DNA of 64,000 nt. Source: Pinirhizobacter soli. GTDB lineage: Bacteria > Pseudomonadota > Gammaproteobacteria > Xanthomonadales > Rhodanobacteraceae. The translations under genes were made by a program, and so were the position numbers. Within the stretch, counting starts at the first letter, position 1. Every line of letters begins with the position of its first letter. Below, in pieces: positions 32,898-42,790 of the stretch. The notes under the pieces were generated by a model. The model was not told where the DNA came from, searched no databases, and worked only from the letters and a program-made list of their open reading frames with translations. The stretch lies in contig NZ_JADZLQ010000003.1 in assembly GCF_015905305.1 (NCBI RefSeq), positions 558,001-622,000 of the forward strand, in the 5' to 3' direction.

Positions 32898-34126
32898 CAG
32901 TGGACTCCCATGGCAAAACGGGTCTCGTGCAAGTGCATCCGTGCGGCGCCGTTGAGCTCCAGCCCCGGTTCCATCGCGATCAGTTCAGGTGTCGCCAGCC
33001 GCTTGTCCAGCAGCTTCGCCCGGCCATCGAGCGTCACCGCCACGGTGTCGATACCGGCAGCTTCGAACCACGCGGCGAAGTCCATGTCGGCGATGCGCGG
33101 CACCCCGCCGTGCACCACGGCGCGAATCTCTTGGCGGGAAATGCCCGCGAGGTTCCCGGCGCCGCGGCCCCGGTCTTCAACGATCACGAGATCCGCCCGA
33201 TGACCGGCGGCCAGGTTGCCGTGGCCGTGCAGCTTGAGCAGGCGCGACGCGTCGAAGGTTGCAAGGCGCAACAGCCCGGCGGCATCGAGTTCGCCTCGTG
33301 ACAGTACGCCGCGCATTTCTTCCAACAGGTCGCGCTCGCCGCTCAGGCGCGAGTCGCTGCCCAGCACCAGCCGGCCGGCTTCGTACAGGCGCCGGGGGTC
33401 GAGTGAACGCCCCAGCAACGCGCGATTGCTGCCCGGGCACCACACCACCGTGGCGCCGCACGCGATCACACGATCGATATCGGCATCGCCCATGCCCACG
33501 CCATGCACCAACACGCTGTTGGCCGCCAGGCATCCCATGGCATCGAGCGCCGAAAGCTCGGCGGCTGCCGTGGCATCGGTGCCCTCGGCAAGATGAATGA
33601 TCCAGGGGCGCTCCGGGGGCGTGGCCTGGAAACTGGCCTGTACCGGGGGGCCGTAGGCGGGACCGCCGAGCGCATAGCTCCAGCCGAAGTCGCGCAATAG
33701 CGCGACGGGGAAATCGGCGGTATCCAGCGCCCGGTGCCAGGGGTCGTGGTGCACCACGCAGGTGGTGCCGGCCAGGAGGTTCTTCAGCGCGCCGTGGCGC
33801 ATCCGCAAGTCCTTCGGCCGTTGCAGCGACGCGACCACTTCGGGCGCGCGGAAATGTTCCTGGAATGCTTCGATCCAGGCATAGCTGTTGGCGAACGGCG
33901 CGCCGGTCGGCAATGGCGGTACCGCGTTCACGTGCAAGTGGTCGTGCGCGTTCACCAGGCCGGGAAAAACCATGTGGCCGCGAAGGTCCACGCTGAAGGC
34001 CCGCGGGTTCGATCCGTTGGCCAGATCGCCGCCATTGATCGACAGCGGTCCACGCGACAGACCGGCGGGTGTCATCGACACCGCGTGGGCCAGCGCGACG
34101 TGGACCGACGGCGCGCGCATCGTCAT
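32897..34126 (-). CDS. Amidohydrolase (cytosine-deaminase/TRZ-ATZ-like)
   Basis: 409 residues. Metal-binding residues of the amidohydrolase superfamily are present: HDH in VNAHDHLHVN, a His in IIHLAEGTD, a His in VLVHGVGM and the catalytic Asp in VLGSDSRLSGERDLL. The end 'GHRADLVIVEDRG' is the usual C-terminal beta-sandwich. These cytosolic enzymes hydrolyse C-N bonds of amides or deaminate heterocycles. An amidohydrolase is unusual inside a polysaccharide operon; deacetylation or removal of an amide group on an activated sugar is a possibility. Start ATG 34126 overlaps the preceding stop as ATGA. Confidence 0.85.
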   Translation of the reverse strand: MTMRAPSVHVALAHAVSMTPAGLSRGPLSINGGDLANGSNPRAFSVDLRGHMVFPGLVNAHDHLHVNAVPPLPTGAPFANSYAWIEAFQEHFRAPEVVASLQRPKDLRMRHGALKNLLAGTTCVVHHDPWHRALDTADFPVALLRDFGWSYALGGPAYGPPVQASFQATPPERPWIIHLAEGTDATAAAELSALDAMGCLAANSVLVHGVGMGDADIDRVIACGATVVWCPGSNRALLGRSLDPRRLYEAGRLVLGSDSRLSGERDLLEEMRGVLSRGELDAAGLLRLATFDASRLLKLHGHGNLAAGHRADLVIVEDRGRGAGNLAGISRQEIRAVVHGGVPRIADMDFAAWFEAAGIDTVAVTLDGRAKLLDKRLATPELIAMEPGLELNGAARMHLHETRFAMGVH

Positions 34127-34941
34127 GCTTCCGGGCGCTTGCGCATGACGATCAGGAAGTGATCGCCCATGTTTCGAAGCACTGGCCATCCACCCATGCG
34201 GTCGTCCATGCGGCCCAGCCGCTCGCACCACGCCGGATGCCGCTGCTGGAATTCCACCAGGTACGGTGGCGGCACGAACAAGCTCAGGGCACGGTAGCTC
34301 GACAGCTCGAACTGTCCGGCGAACGAGCGGTAGAACTCCCGCGGCAGGTAATACCGCGTCCAGATCACGTGGCGGTTCATGCCCACCGGCGTATCGCCCC
34401 GCGCGGCCCGTACCACCGCCCGACGGAACCGCCCCCGCAACGCGTAATGGGCAACTTCCCAGGGACAGATCCGGCCGATCACCGAGAACACCAGCGTGCC
34501 GCCCGGGCGCAGCAGGCGTGCGCACTGGTTGGACAGGGCAACGAGGTCGGGCGCGCAGTTCAATGGCCCGAAGTTCGAATAGATGCCATCGAAGGTGGCG
34601 TCGCCCTCAAGCTGGCTCAGCTGCTGCACGCCAAGGTGCGCGGCATCGACGCGAAACTGCAGGTCGTCGGCGATCGCCCGTGCCCGGGTGCGCTCCACCA
34701 TCTGCGGGGACCAGTCGGTGGCGACCACCTCATGACCTTCGCCGGCGAAGTGCACAGCGTCCAGGCCCGTGCCGCAGCCAAGGTCGAGCAGGCGGCCACC
34801 CGGGGCGACGGCATCGCGCACGGTATCCCACAGGGTCAGGCGCATGCGCTGGATCAGTTCGTTGTTGCCGCGCGGGCCGTCGTAGTCGGCGGCCACGCTG
34901 TCGAAGGCAAGCTGGGTCTGCAGGAGCTGTGTTTCGTTCAT
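34123..34941 (-). CDS. Class I SAM-dependent methyltransferase
   Basis: 272 residues. 'AFDSVAADYDGPRGNNELIQRMR' precedes motif I 'GGRLLDLGCGTGLDAVHFA', then 'HEVVATDWSPQMVERT', 'FDGIYSNFGPLNCAPDL' and 'LLRPGGTLVFSVIG'. This layout is seen in small-molecule and glycan methyltransferases. Second methyltransferase of the operon, between Wzz and the amidohydrolase; ATGA coupled to the latter. Acceptor unknown. Confidence 0.9.
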   Translation of the reverse strand: MNETQLLQTQLAFDSVAADYDGPRGNNELIQRMRLTLWDTVRDAVAPGGRLLDLGCGTGLDAVHFAGEGHEVVATDWSPQMVERTRARAIADDLQFRVDAAHLGVQQLSQLEGDATFDGIYSNFGPLNCAPDLVALSNQCARLLRPGGTLVFSVIGRICPWEVAHYALRGRFRRAVVRAARGDTPVGMNRHVIWTRYYLPREFYRSFAGQFELSSYRALSLFVPPPYLVEFQQRHPAWCERLGRMDDRMGGWPVLRNMGDHFLIVMRKRPEA

Positions 34942-34947
34942 GGCCGG

Positions 34948-35763
34948 TTACCTCGTGCTCGTGCGGCGGACGGCGTTGCGCGCCATGGCTGCCAGCGCGC
35001 CAAAGAACAACCCGAAAACGATGCCGATACCCCAGAGGAGCGTGACGTTGGGAAACGACGGTCCCTTCGGTACGTAAACCGGAAATACCAGCGAGGTATC
35101 GAAGGTGTAGCTGGGGCCGAGCCGGGTGGTCAGGTCGGTGGTGGATTGCCGCAGGCTGCGCACTTCCTGTGACTTGCTGGCCAGCAGGACCGACGCGAGC
35201 GACGCTTCCTGGCCGGGCTTGCCGTTGACCACCTGCAGCAGGCGGTCGCGGTCGGCCGTGGCCGCATCGAGCTGCTCGTGCAATTCCACCAGGGCGGTCT
35301 TTGCCATGCGCAGCGGTTCGCTTCCAAGCTGCCGATGCAGTACATGCAGTTCATCCACCGTGGCCGTGGCCAGCCGGACGGCAAGTTCGGGCGAGGTGGC
35401 GCGGATGGTGAGCTTGATCATTTGCGCATACGGCGAAGGATCAAACTTCAGGCTTTTGCGATACAGCCGCGCCTCGGGCGAATCTTCGGCGAACCCCTGG
35501 TTCTTCAGCACCAGGTTCTGGAAGTCCACCGTCTGCACGCGCTCGAGTACGCGCTGAAATGATTCGGCATGCGGATCCTGCCCGGAAGGCACCTGGCCCA
35601 CCTGTGCGATCTGGAACCATGCGGTGGCTTCCCACTGGCGTTTGGCCGCGTGGATGAAGGCAAACGTGCAGGCGAGCACCACCAACAGCACGATGGCAAA
35701 CCATCGCCACTCGCGGGCAAACACACGCCAAAGATCGGCAATGTAAATTTCGTCTTGTTCCAT
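34948..35763 (-). CDS. Wzz-like chain-length determinant protein
   Basis: 271 residues with the polysaccharide co-polymerase layout: cytoplasmic start MEQDEIYIADLWRVFAREWRW, membrane segment 1 (FAIVLLVVLACTFAFIHAA), a helical periplasmic domain with coiled-coil character (about 60-235), and a C-terminal membrane segment (LLWGIGIVFGLFFGALAAMA) preceded by the Pro-rich 'VPKGPSFPN'. No cytosolic kinase domain is fused, so it fits the O-antigen/PCP type. It should set polymer length together with the adjacent Wzy-like protein. Confidence 0.87.
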   Translation of the reverse strand: MEQDEIYIADLWRVFAREWRWFAIVLLVVLACTFAFIHAAKRQWEATAWFQIAQVGQVPSGQDPHAESFQRVLERVQTVDFQNLVLKNQGFAEDSPEARLYRKSLKFDPSPYAQMIKLTIRATSPELAVRLATATVDELHVLHRQLGSEPLRMAKTALVELHEQLDAATADRDRLLQVVNGKPGQEASLASVLLASKSQEVRSLRQSTTDLTTRLGPSYTFDTSLVFPVYVPKGPSFPNVTLLWGIGIVFGLFFGALAAMARNAVRRTSTR

Positions 35764-35786
35764 GGTCGGATGGCTCGCGTTGGAAG

Positions 35787-36947
35787 TCAGGTAGAGGGCG
35801 ACGCGCCAGGCGCCGTCGCAAAAAGCGGTTTGGGTGCACCGCGTACCGGCAGGCACCAGGCCAGCAGCTGCAGTACCAGGCACAGCAGTACGAAACCGAT
35901 GTTCGTCCAGGTAAAGGCCTGGGGCGCGAAAGGCGCCATCACGCACACGTAGGCCACGCGCAGGAATATCAGCAGCGGGAAAAGCGACACGGCCGCGCTC
36001 AGCCGCCGCACGCTCCACAGCAGCATCGCGTACAGCAGGGCCATCGAGGCCACGGCGCCGGCTGGGCCCCATGCCATCAGGAAGGGGAAGAATTCGGTCC
36101 CCACGTTGATGTTGGAGGCATCCAGCGGGATGTTCGTGCCAGCGGTGGCCACCGAGCCGCTCATGGGCACCAGCTGGTTGATCAGGAAGCTTGCGTTGAT
36201 GTACTGCTTCGCTTCGATCGCGCCGAAGTTGTATGGGCCGGCGCTGGCGTATAGCAAAAGCCATTTCAGGCCTTGCGGCAGCGAACGGTAAAGCGGGCTG
36301 AAAGGCAGCGCCACGGTTTCGATGGAGCCGGAGCGAATGCTGCCCAGGATCGAGAAGATCGCCCCGCTCGCCAGCACGATCGCCACGATCCGCTTCCAGG
36401 GGAGCGGCCGGCTTTCGTCGCGGCGCAGGGCGATCACCAGGGCCAGCGAGAAAAATGCCGCGAAGATGCGGTTGCGATCGATCACCAGTACCGGGAAAAC
36501 CAACCCGATGAATATCAGCGCATTGCGCACGGCGCGGCTCCGGGCACACAACAGGCCGATCACCGGCAACGTCCAGCACATGTCCGAGATATGCCGGACG
36601 TGCTCGCGGCCGTTCTCCATCACCGCATACGACGATGGCTTGTCGAACAGTGGGACGGGAAACAGCGCCAGGTCGATGGCGCAGAACAGCACCACGCCCC
36701 AGGCGAAAGCCAACGCTACGAAGGCCTCACGCGTACCCGCATAGCGGCGAAGGCGGAACTTCGCCACCGGCGGCAGGCGCGTGCGTGATCCGGCATCGAA
36801 GACGATGGTTGCCATGGCCATCATGGCCAGCAGCAAAAGGCCCTGCGCATAGCCGGTGGGAAGGTCGTAGCTGAAATAGGTAAGCGCGCATGAAAGCAGC
36901 AGCGGCAGGCCAAGGTAGGTGGACGGCAGGTGCAGGAGCCTCTTCAT
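35787..36947 (-). CDS. Wzy-like polysaccharide polymerase
   Basis: 386 residues, about 10-11 membrane segments and a larger periplasmic loop near residues 225-270 ('LPFSPLYRSLPQGLKWLLLYASAGPYNFGA' region). Wzy polymerases are poorly conserved, but the topology, size and position between Wzz and a GT2 in an operon with Wzx make this the likely enzyme that joins repeat units on undecaprenyl diphosphate at the periplasmic face. ATGA overlap with the GT2 gene. An O-antigen ligase is less likely because no WaaL motif is visible. Confidence 0.72.
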   Translation of the reverse strand: MKRLLHLPSTYLGLPLLLSCALTYFSYDLPTGYAQGLLLLAMMAMATIVFDAGSRTRLPPVAKFRLRRYAGTREAFVALAFAWGVVLFCAIDLALFPVPLFDKPSSYAVMENGREHVRHISDMCWTLPVIGLLCARSRAVRNALIFIGLVFPVLVIDRNRIFAAFFSLALVIALRRDESRPLPWKRIVAIVLASGAIFSILGSIRSGSIETVALPFSPLYRSLPQGLKWLLLYASAGPYNFGAIEAKQYINASFLINQLVPMSGSVATAGTNIPLDASNINVGTEFFPFLMAWGPAGAVASMALLYAMLLWSVRRLSAAVSLFPLLIFLRVAYVCVMAPFAPQAFTWTNIGFVLLCLVLQLLAWCLPVRGAPKPLFATAPGASPST

Positions 36948-37888
36948 GCCTTGCCCATCCGCGGCACGCCGTGGGCCACCCTCTTAAGCCGCGAGGCCAG
37001 CCGCAGGCACAGGTGGGCTGTCATGTGCACGGCCAGTGACCATGCCTTCTTCTGCAGGTAAGCAACCTTGGCGTCGATCAGGTGCACCTGCGCACGCAAC
37101 AGCGTGGCATAGGGCTCGTCGAAGAGCGGCAGTCGGCGTAGCGCCACCTGGCGCGATTCGAGCAGGTTCATCACCCGCGCCGGCAAGTGCCTTGTCCTGC
37201 TGAGGTTCTTGCCATGCAGGCGGTAGGCGCACACGCTGACATCGATGAAGCCAAGCGCGTCGCGGGCGGCCAGGCGCAGGAAGAGGTCCCAGTCGTCGAT
37301 GTGCAGGCCTTCGTTCCAGCGGTCGACGGTTTCCAGCGCACTCTTGCGGATCAACACCACCGGGCCGCCAACGGCCCACTGGCTGATCACCGCGCGGCGG
37401 ATGCCGTCGTCGGTCAGGTAAAGCCGCTTGTCCGCGCCGTGCAGGTCGCACATGCCGCTGGCATGAATGGGGTTGTCCTCCGCATCGATCACCACCGAGT
37501 CGCCAATCACGGCACCCTTGGACGGGTGTTCGCGCAGATAGCGCACCTGCGCGTGCAACCCTCCGGGCAGGAGATAGTCGTCGCTGGCTCCCAGGCGGAG
37601 GAATTCGCCATGGGCGCGGGCGGCCAGTTCGTTCAGCGTGGCCGAGACGCCCTTGTTCGGACGACTGGTGTATTCGACGGGGATCTCATGGCCGTGCCGC
37701 TGTATCCAGGCCGCGATGGCGTCGGCGGTGCCATCGCTGGAACCGTCGTCGATCACCACGATTTCCTTGGACGGGTAGGGATCTTCCAGCACACTGTCCA
37801 GGCACCGCTCCACGTAGCGCTCGTGGTTGAACGCCGGGATCAGCACCGAAACCAGCGGCGGCACCGTGGTTGAACCGTCGGCCATCAT
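36944..37888 (-). CDS. Glycosyltransferase family 2
   Basis: 314 residues, GT-A fold. 'PPLVSVLIPAFNHERYVERCLDSVLEDPYPSKEIVVIDDGSSDGT' is the family 2 nucleotide-binding start, and 'EFLRLGASDDYLLPGGL' contains the DxD-like metal motif (SDD). 'HIDDWDLFLRLAARDALGF' carries the ED-like catalytic region. An inverting transferase of repeat-unit assembly is expected. TGATG overlap with Wzx and ATGA overlap with Wzy. Donor sugar unknown. Confidence 0.9.
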   Translation of the reverse strand: MMADGSTTVPPLVSVLIPAFNHERYVERCLDSVLEDPYPSKEIVVIDDGSSDGTADAIAAWIQRHGHEIPVEYTSRPNKGVSATLNELAARAHGEFLRLGASDDYLLPGGLHAQVRYLREHPSKGAVIGDSVVIDAEDNPIHASGMCDLHGADKRLYLTDDGIRRAVISQWAVGGPVVLIRKSALETVDRWNEGLHIDDWDLFLRLAARDALGFIDVSVCAYRLHGKNLSRTRHLPARVMNLLESRQVALRRLPLFDEPYATLLRAQVHLIDAKVAYLQKKAWSLAVHMTAHLCLRLASRLKRVAHGVPRMGKA

Positions 37889-39138
37889 CACAAGCTCCCC
37901 AGGTAGCGACGCACTACCACCGCGTTGAATACCAGGTACATGAGGTAATTCACTGCAAACGCATACATCGCGCCCACCAGGCCGAAACGGGCGGTGAAGA
38001 GATACACCAGTACTAGGTAAGTGCCGGCAAACACGCATTCGGATACAACGAAAAGCCGCGTCATGGCCTTGGCCAGCATCATGTACGACAGGATGAACGA
38101 GGCGATCTTCACCACGTCGCCGGCCAGCTGCGGCCCGTAAAGGGCGTTGGCGGCGGTGAAGTCGTTGCTGAACAGGATCCGCGTGACCAGGTCCCGGGCC
38201 ATGTACACGCCCAGCGCCAGTACTACCACCGCCGGCATCAGGTAGCGAAAGCCGTTGCGGAGTTCCGTCATCAGTGCGCCGCGCTCGCCGGTGGCTGCGA
38301 GCTTGGGCAGGTAATAGATGTTGATCGCCGTGGTAAGGAACAGCAGGTAGGCATCCGATACCCGCGTCACCGCCTGCCAGTAACCGACCTGTTCCCAGCC
38401 GTACTGGGCGGCCAGGTGGTCCCGCACGGCAATGTTCACCAGCGGCGGCAGCAGCGCGGAGGACAAGGTCATCACCGAGAACAGCGCCAGGCGCCGGGTC
38501 ATCTCGCCATCGAAGCGCATGCGCAGCATGTCGCGGCGGAAGTAATCGCTGCGCCACCACGCGGGCAGGGCCACCAGCAGCAGGATCACTTGTCCGGCCA
38601 CCAGTGCCAGCAGCGCGCCGTACAATTGAAGCCACTGCGAAAGCCATACCACCAGCACGATGCCCAGCAGCGAACCTGAAACCTGCACGAAGGCCAGGCG
38701 GCGTACATCCAGGAAGCCGTTGATCACCGCCAGGATGTAATTGACCAGGGCAATGCCAAGCAGCGCCACCGCAAGTACCCGCACGAGGCTCGCGTAGCCC
38801 GGATCGCCCAGCAGCCAGGTGGCTAGCGGCTGGCTGAAGGCCAGCGCCACGCAGGCCATCAGGGACGAGGCGCAGAAGGCGTACCAGAGCGCCGCGGCCA
38901 GCAGGCGCGAGAGCCGCTCCTGGTCGTGGCGATACTCCGCCACGTATTTCACGATGCCGGCGCTGATGCCGCCGCCGGCCAGGATCGCCAGCAGGGACAC
39001 GAGGCTTACGAACTGGCCCAGCCGTCCCACGCCGACGGGGCCGGCGAACGAAGCCACCAGTTTCACCACCACGAGCGCGGCCACCAGCTTGGCCGCGGTG
39101 GCGATGCCGCTGTAGACGCTGGCGCGCACGATGTTCAT
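37888..39138 (-). CDS. Wzx-type polysaccharide flippase
   Basis: 416 residues with 12-14 hydrophobic segments of the MOP/polysaccharide_synt family ('[49 protein letters not shown]' in pieces). It should flip the lipid-linked repeat unit across the inner membrane. ATG 39138 is preferred to the upstream in-frame start because it makes an ATGA overlap with the aminotransferase stop, like the other junctions in this operon. Confidence 0.9.
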   Translation of the reverse strand: MNIVRASVYSGIATAAKLVAALVVVKLVASFAGPVGVGRLGQFVSLVSLLAILAGGGISAGIVKYVAEYRHDQERLSRLLAAALWYAFCASSLMACVALAFSQPLATWLLGDPGYASLVRVLAVALLGIALVNYILAVINGFLDVRRLAFVQVSGSLLGIVLVVWLSQWLQLYGALLALVAGQVILLLVALPAWWRSDYFRRDMLRMRFDGEMTRRLALFSVMTLSSALLPPLVNIAVRDHLAAQYGWEQVGYWQAVTRVSDAYLLFLTTAINIYYLPKLAATGERGALMTELRNGFRYLMPAVVVLALGVYMARDLVTRILFSNDFTAANALYGPQLAGDVVKIASFILSYMMLAKAMTRLFVVSECVFAGTYLVLVYLFTARFGLVGAMYAFAVNYLMYLVFNAVVVRRYLGSL

Positions 39139-40247
39139 GGCGGGCACTCGAACGACTGGCAGGCACGGATCACCCGGTCGACGTCGGCTTCGCGCAGGGT
39201 GGGCCCCATCGGCAGGCTCAGCACTTCACGCTGCAGCAGTTCGGTCACCGGCAACCTGGCCCGGTTTAGTCCCTTATAGGCTGGCTGCAGGTGGGGCGGC
39301 ACCGGGTAGTGCACCTGGCTCTGCACGCCATGGGCTTGCAGGTGACGCTGCAGGGCGTCCCGCGCCCGGCAGCGCACCACGAAAAGATGCCAGGCGTGGC
39401 GTTCTTCCCAGGGCACCACCGGCAGGGCGATCTCCGGATGGCGGATACCCTGGCGATAGCGGCGCGCTACGTGGCGGCGCCAGGCCAGGTCTTCCTCGAC
39501 GTACTTCAGCTTCACCCGAAGCATCGCCGCCTGCATCTCATCCAGGCGGGAATTGAGCCCCTGGTAGACGTGCCGGTGCTTCGCCTCCGAGCCATAGTTG
39601 CGCAGGGCCGCCACGCACATCGCAAGCTGCTCGTCGTTGGTCACCACCGCGCCGCCATCGCCCAGGGCGCCGAGGTTCTTGGTGGGAAAGAAGCTGAAGG
39701 CGGCCGCATCGCCGAAGCTGCCGGCTTTGCGGCCATCCGCCGAGGCGCCATGGGCCTGGGCGGCGTCCTCGATCAATAGCAGCTTGTGGCGCCGGGCCAG
39801 TGCGGGGAGGGCGGTGATGTCGGCGAGCTGGCCGTACAGGTGCACCGGCATGATCGCGCGGGTGCGCGGGCCGATCGCCCGTTCCACGGAAGCCAGGTCC
39901 AGGTTGAAGCTCGCCGCGTCCGGTTCCACTGGCACCGGCACCAGCCGGTTTTCGCTGATGGCAAGGAAGCCGGCGATGAAGGTATTGGCGGGCACGATCA
40001 CCTCGTCGCCCTCGCGCAGCCTGCCCAACTGCTTATAGCCACGAAGGATCAGGGCCAGCGCGTCCAGCCCGTTGCCCACGCCTACCGCATGGCCGACACC
40101 GCACCAGGCGGCGAATTCGTGTTCGAACGCAGTCAGTTCCTCGCCCAATATGTACCAGCCTGAGTCGATCACGCGGGCAGCAGCGGCCTTCAGTTCGTCG
40201 GCATAGCCGGCGTTGACGTCCTTGAGGCTCAGGAAGGGCACGTCCAT
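39135..40247 (-). CDS. fdtB: DegT/DnrJ sugar aminotransferase (FdtB/QdtB-like)
   Basis: 370 residues, PLP-dependent. '[14 protein letters not shown]', '[15 protein letters not shown]', '[43 protein letters not shown]' (Lys of FFPTKNLG forms the Schiff base) and '[15 protein letters not shown]' place it in the group that aminates C3 of dTDP-3-keto-6-deoxyhexoses. With the FdtA-like isomerase and FdtC-like acetyltransferase of this operon it should make a dTDP-3-acylamino-3,6-dideoxyhexose such as Fuc3NAc or Qui3NAc. ATG 40247 overlaps the preceding stop as TGATG. Confidence 0.87.
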   Translation of the reverse strand: MDVPFLSLKDVNAGYADELKAAAARVIDSGWYILGEELTAFEHEFAAWCGVGHAVGVGNGLDALALILRGYKQLGRLREGDEVIVPANTFIAGFLAISENRLVPVPVEPDAASFNLDLASVERAIGPRTRAIMPVHLYGQLADITALPALARRHKLLLIEDAAQAHGASADGRKAGSFGDAAAFSFFPTKNLGALGDGGAVVTNDEQLAMCVAALRNYGSEAKHRHVYQGLNSRLDEMQAAMLRVKLKYVEEDLAWRRHVARRYRQGIRHPEIALPVVPWEERHAWHLFVVRCRARDALQRHLQAHGVQSQVHYPVPPHLQPAYKGLNRARLPVTELLQREVLSLPMGPTLREADVDRVIRACQSFECPP

Positions 40248-41179
40248 CACAGCACCCAGTCGTAGAAGTCGTGGACGACGGCGCGTGCACCGAAGAATTC
40301 CTTCTGCGCCACCAGTCCTGCGTTCAGTACCTGGCCACCCTGTTCGGTGGAAATGCCGAAGGTGAAATGCGTCCGGTCGGCGTAGACACTCCCGATCAGC
40401 TCCACCAGCAGGAAGCTCAAGGCATCCACCTGCCTGCCCTCACTCGATACCGCCATGTACTGCGTATGCACCGTGTGGCCGAAGTCGTAAACCAATACGC
40501 CGGCAAGCAGCTCGCCTTCGCGGCGTGCTTCATGCAGGACGATCTGGCGCGGGAAGCGACCCTGCAACAGGCGCAGCTCCGGCAGCGAGTGCGTGGGCGT
40601 GGCATCGTGGCGTTGCAGCACATCAACCAGCAGCACATGGAATTCGGCAGGATCATTGCCTTCCTGTCGCACCACGCCGGCATTCCGGGCCTTGTTGCCG
40701 GCTGCCTTCCTGCCCTGGGTCAGGGCGTGGGCCTGGCGTAGCGGAATGACTGACGACAGGTCGCGCCGGACCAGATGAGCACCCCATCGATGCAAGGCAT
40801 AGAGGTCTTCTTCGGCCGGATAGGCGTGGAAGACGTGCGGCACGGCCTTGTAGTGCACCGCCCTGACGCCAGCCTCGTGATAGAAATCGCGGATGTTGCC
40901 GAAGACGGCAAGCGTAGCTTCGGCGCGCAATGCCTGGCCTGAGATCAGGCCCGCATAGGTCAGGCCGCCGTGGCTCGACACCATGTCCTGGTGCCGGTTG
41001 GCGGGAAACACCGCGACGATATCGCCATCGCGTTCAATCACCAGCGAGGCATCGTTGAAGCGGTGGGCGTGGTAGTCCATATAGCCGCGGCGGTGCAACA
41101 GGTTGCCGTTGCGCGAACGCATCACCAGTGCATCCCATGCCGCGGCATCGGAAGGCTCATAGCGCCTAACCGTGAACAT
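40247..41179 (-). CDS. FemAB-like/GNAT-fold acyltransferase
   Basis: 310 residues. '[41 protein letters not shown]' and '[21 protein letters not shown]' match the FemAB/GNAT proteins found in polysaccharide clusters, often annotated as GNAT family or peptidoglycan-bridge-like acetyltransferases. The C-terminal half ('[23 protein letters not shown]') is the second GNAT fold. It could add an acyl or aminoacyl group to the amino sugar. Coupled to the aminotransferase by TGATG and overlapping the upstream gene by 14 bases. Confidence 0.78.
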   Translation of the reverse strand: MFTVRRYEPSDAAAWDALVMRSRNGNLLHRRGYMDYHAHRFNDASLVIERDGDIVAVFPANRHQDMVSSHGGLTYAGLISGQALRAEATLAVFGNIRDFYHEAGVRAVHYKAVPHVFHAYPAEEDLYALHRWGAHLVRRDLSSVIPLRQAHALTQGRKAAGNKARNAGVVRQEGNDPAEFHVLLVDVLQRHDATPTHSLPELRLLQGRFPRQIVLHEARREGELLAGVLVYDFGHTVHTQYMAVSSEGRQVDALSFLLVELIGSVYADRTHFTFGISTEQGGQVLNAGLVAQKEFFGARAVVHDFYDWVL

Positions 41180-42119
41180 GCGCGCCACCTTCGAAATCCA
41201 CGCGCGCGGCGCTGGCCACGCCAAAGCCATCCACGCCCATGTCGTTGCCGTTGTAGAACATCAGCAACCTGTCACGGTGAGCCAGCAGCGACGGATAGCA
41301 GATCACGGTTGAGTCCCAACCGCTGGAGGCCAGGGCCAGGCCAAAGGCCTCGTCGCGGCGCTCCCAGGTGATGCCGTCGCGGCTTTCCGCCACGCCGGGG
41401 AAGTATTCGCCGGTGACGTTGCCGCGGGTGAAGTACATGGTGTAGTGGCCGTTCTCGCGGTACACGCGTGGCCGCCCGATGCGATATTCGGTGCCCTGGG
41501 GAACAAGGCAGGTGTCGTCCGTGCCGGGAATCGCGTGCAGGTCGGCGGTGGCTACGTGGCGGATGTGGTATCTCGGGAAAGGCTTGCCATCGATGCATTC
41601 CCAGTCGTCACCGGCGGCGTACCAGAGCCGCCAGCGGCCCAGGTAGTACGAAGCGCTATGCACCGCGGCGATGGTGCTCCGCCCTGGCGCGCGATCCAGG
41701 ATCGGCGTTTCCTGCACGCGGGAAAAACTCAAGCCCCGGTCCGTCGAAACGGCAAGCCCGGTAAAAGCCAGGAACTTGGCCTTGGCCACGCGTTGGAAAC
41801 CCACGTAGAACATGTGCAGGCCGTCCGGGGTATCCACCACGTCGCCCAGGATCACGCCGTTGTCGTCGAAGCAGCCGTCGCGGCCGATGTCGAGCACCGG
41901 GTCGGCGCCGACACGCACAATGGTGGCCGGATCGTCGGCGAGCACGTCGACATGGCCGATGCGGCTGACGCCGTCGGCGTCGCGGAAGCCGGCAAAGACG
42001 CGGATGGTCTCTTCGTCAAGCCGCCACGGCGTGGGGGTGAGCGCGGAATGCCGCATCCAGCCGCCGACGCCTTGCCGAGCGGTCTCGAATACCAACCCTT
42101 GTCTGCTCCACGTGCGCAC
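41166..42119 (-). CDS. Beta-propeller protein, GH43/sialidase-like
   Basis: 317 residues with repeated propeller blades ('IRVFAGFRDADGVSRIGHVDVLAD', 'GLHMFYVGFQRVAKAKFLAFTGLAVSTDRGLSFSR', 'HYTMYFTRGN...GVAESRDGITWERRDE', 'RLLMFYNGNDMGVDGFGVA'). It resembles five-bladed glycosidase-like proteins encoded in many O-antigen loci beside FdtA/FdtC. No signal peptide, so it would be cytosolic. Catalytic acids cannot be assigned with confidence; a non-catalytic or biosynthetic role is possible. Confidence 0.72.
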   Translation of the reverse strand: MRTWSRQGLVFETARQGVGGWMRHSALTPTPWRLDEETIRVFAGFRDADGVSRIGHVDVLADDPATIVRVGADPVLDIGRDGCFDDNGVILGDVVDTPDGLHMFYVGFQRVAKAKFLAFTGLAVSTDRGLSFSRVQETPILDRAPGRSTIAAVHSASYYLGRWRLWYAAGDDWECIDGKPFPRYHIRHVATADLHAIPGTDDTCLVPQGTEYRIGRPRVYRENGHYTMYFTRGNVTGEYFPGVAESRDGITWERRDEAFGLALASSGWDSTVICYPSLLAHRDRLLMFYNGNDMGVDGFGVASAARVDFEGGAHVHG

Positions 42120-42124
42120 GGCTG

Positions 42125-42790
42125 CTAGATCCCGACATCGAAGCTGGACTTGCCAGGCACCGCGCGCGCGGGCGAACCCACGTATACCCGCCCGGCTTCG
42201 GTATCGCGCGTGACCAGCGCTCCCGCGCCGATCACGTTGTCTTCGGCCACCTTGACGTTATCGTTGAAGGTGGCATTGACGCCCACGAAACTGCCCGCGC
42301 CGATCTCGCAATAACCTGAAATAACGGCATGGGAGGCCACGAACACGTTGTCGTGCACCACCGTGCGGTGGCCCACGTGGTTGCCGCTCCACAGGATGCA
42401 GTTGTCGCCGATGCGCACGAACGGCTGCACCACGTTGTTTTCGAAGATGAAGCAGTTCTGCCCGATCTCGGCGTTACGCCACACGAAGGCGCGAGAACTG
42501 ATGTACGTGGCGCAGGTATAACCGCGCCGCCTGGCGTCCTGGAACAACCGGGTACGCAGGCGATTGAGCTGGCTGGCCGGCACCGCCACGAATACATCGA
42601 ACTCCTCCGGTGGGAAGGCGTATTCGAGCGTTTCATAAGCCACCACCGGCCGTCCTTCGATCCTGTCGGCAGCGATGTACTCGCGCTCGACACTGAACGC
42701 GGCCACGTCCCGGTCGCTGTCATGTTCGAAGTATTCCAGTGCGATGCGTGCAAACTCGCCGGCCCCGACGAGCACTAGCGGCTTAGGCAT
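42125..42790 (-). CDS. fdtC: Sugar O/N-acetyltransferase with left-handed beta-helix (FdtC/PglD-like)
   Basis: 221 residues. An N-terminal Rossmann-like domain ('KPLVLVGAGEFARIALEYFEHDSDRDVAAFSV') is followed by hexapeptide repeats from about residue 105 (IGQNCFIFENNVV, IGDNCILWSGNHVGHRTVVHDNVFVASHAV, IGAGSFVGVNATF) with the catalytic His in GNHVGH. This is the NeuD/PglD class, which acetylates an amino sugar nucleotide with acetyl-CoA. Starts 16 bases inside the 3' end of fdtA, so tightly coupled. Confidence 0.85.
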   Translation of the reverse strand: MPKPLVLVGAGEFARIALEYFEHDSDRDVAAFSVEREYIAADRIEGRPVVAYETLEYAFPPEEFDVFVAVPASQLNRLRTRLFQDARRRGYTCATYISSRAFVWRNAEIGQNCFIFENNVVQPFVRIGDNCILWSGNHVGHRTVVHDNVFVASHAVISGYCEIGAGSFVGVNATFNDNVKVAEDNVIGAGALVTRDTEAGRVYVGSPARAVPGKSSFDVGI

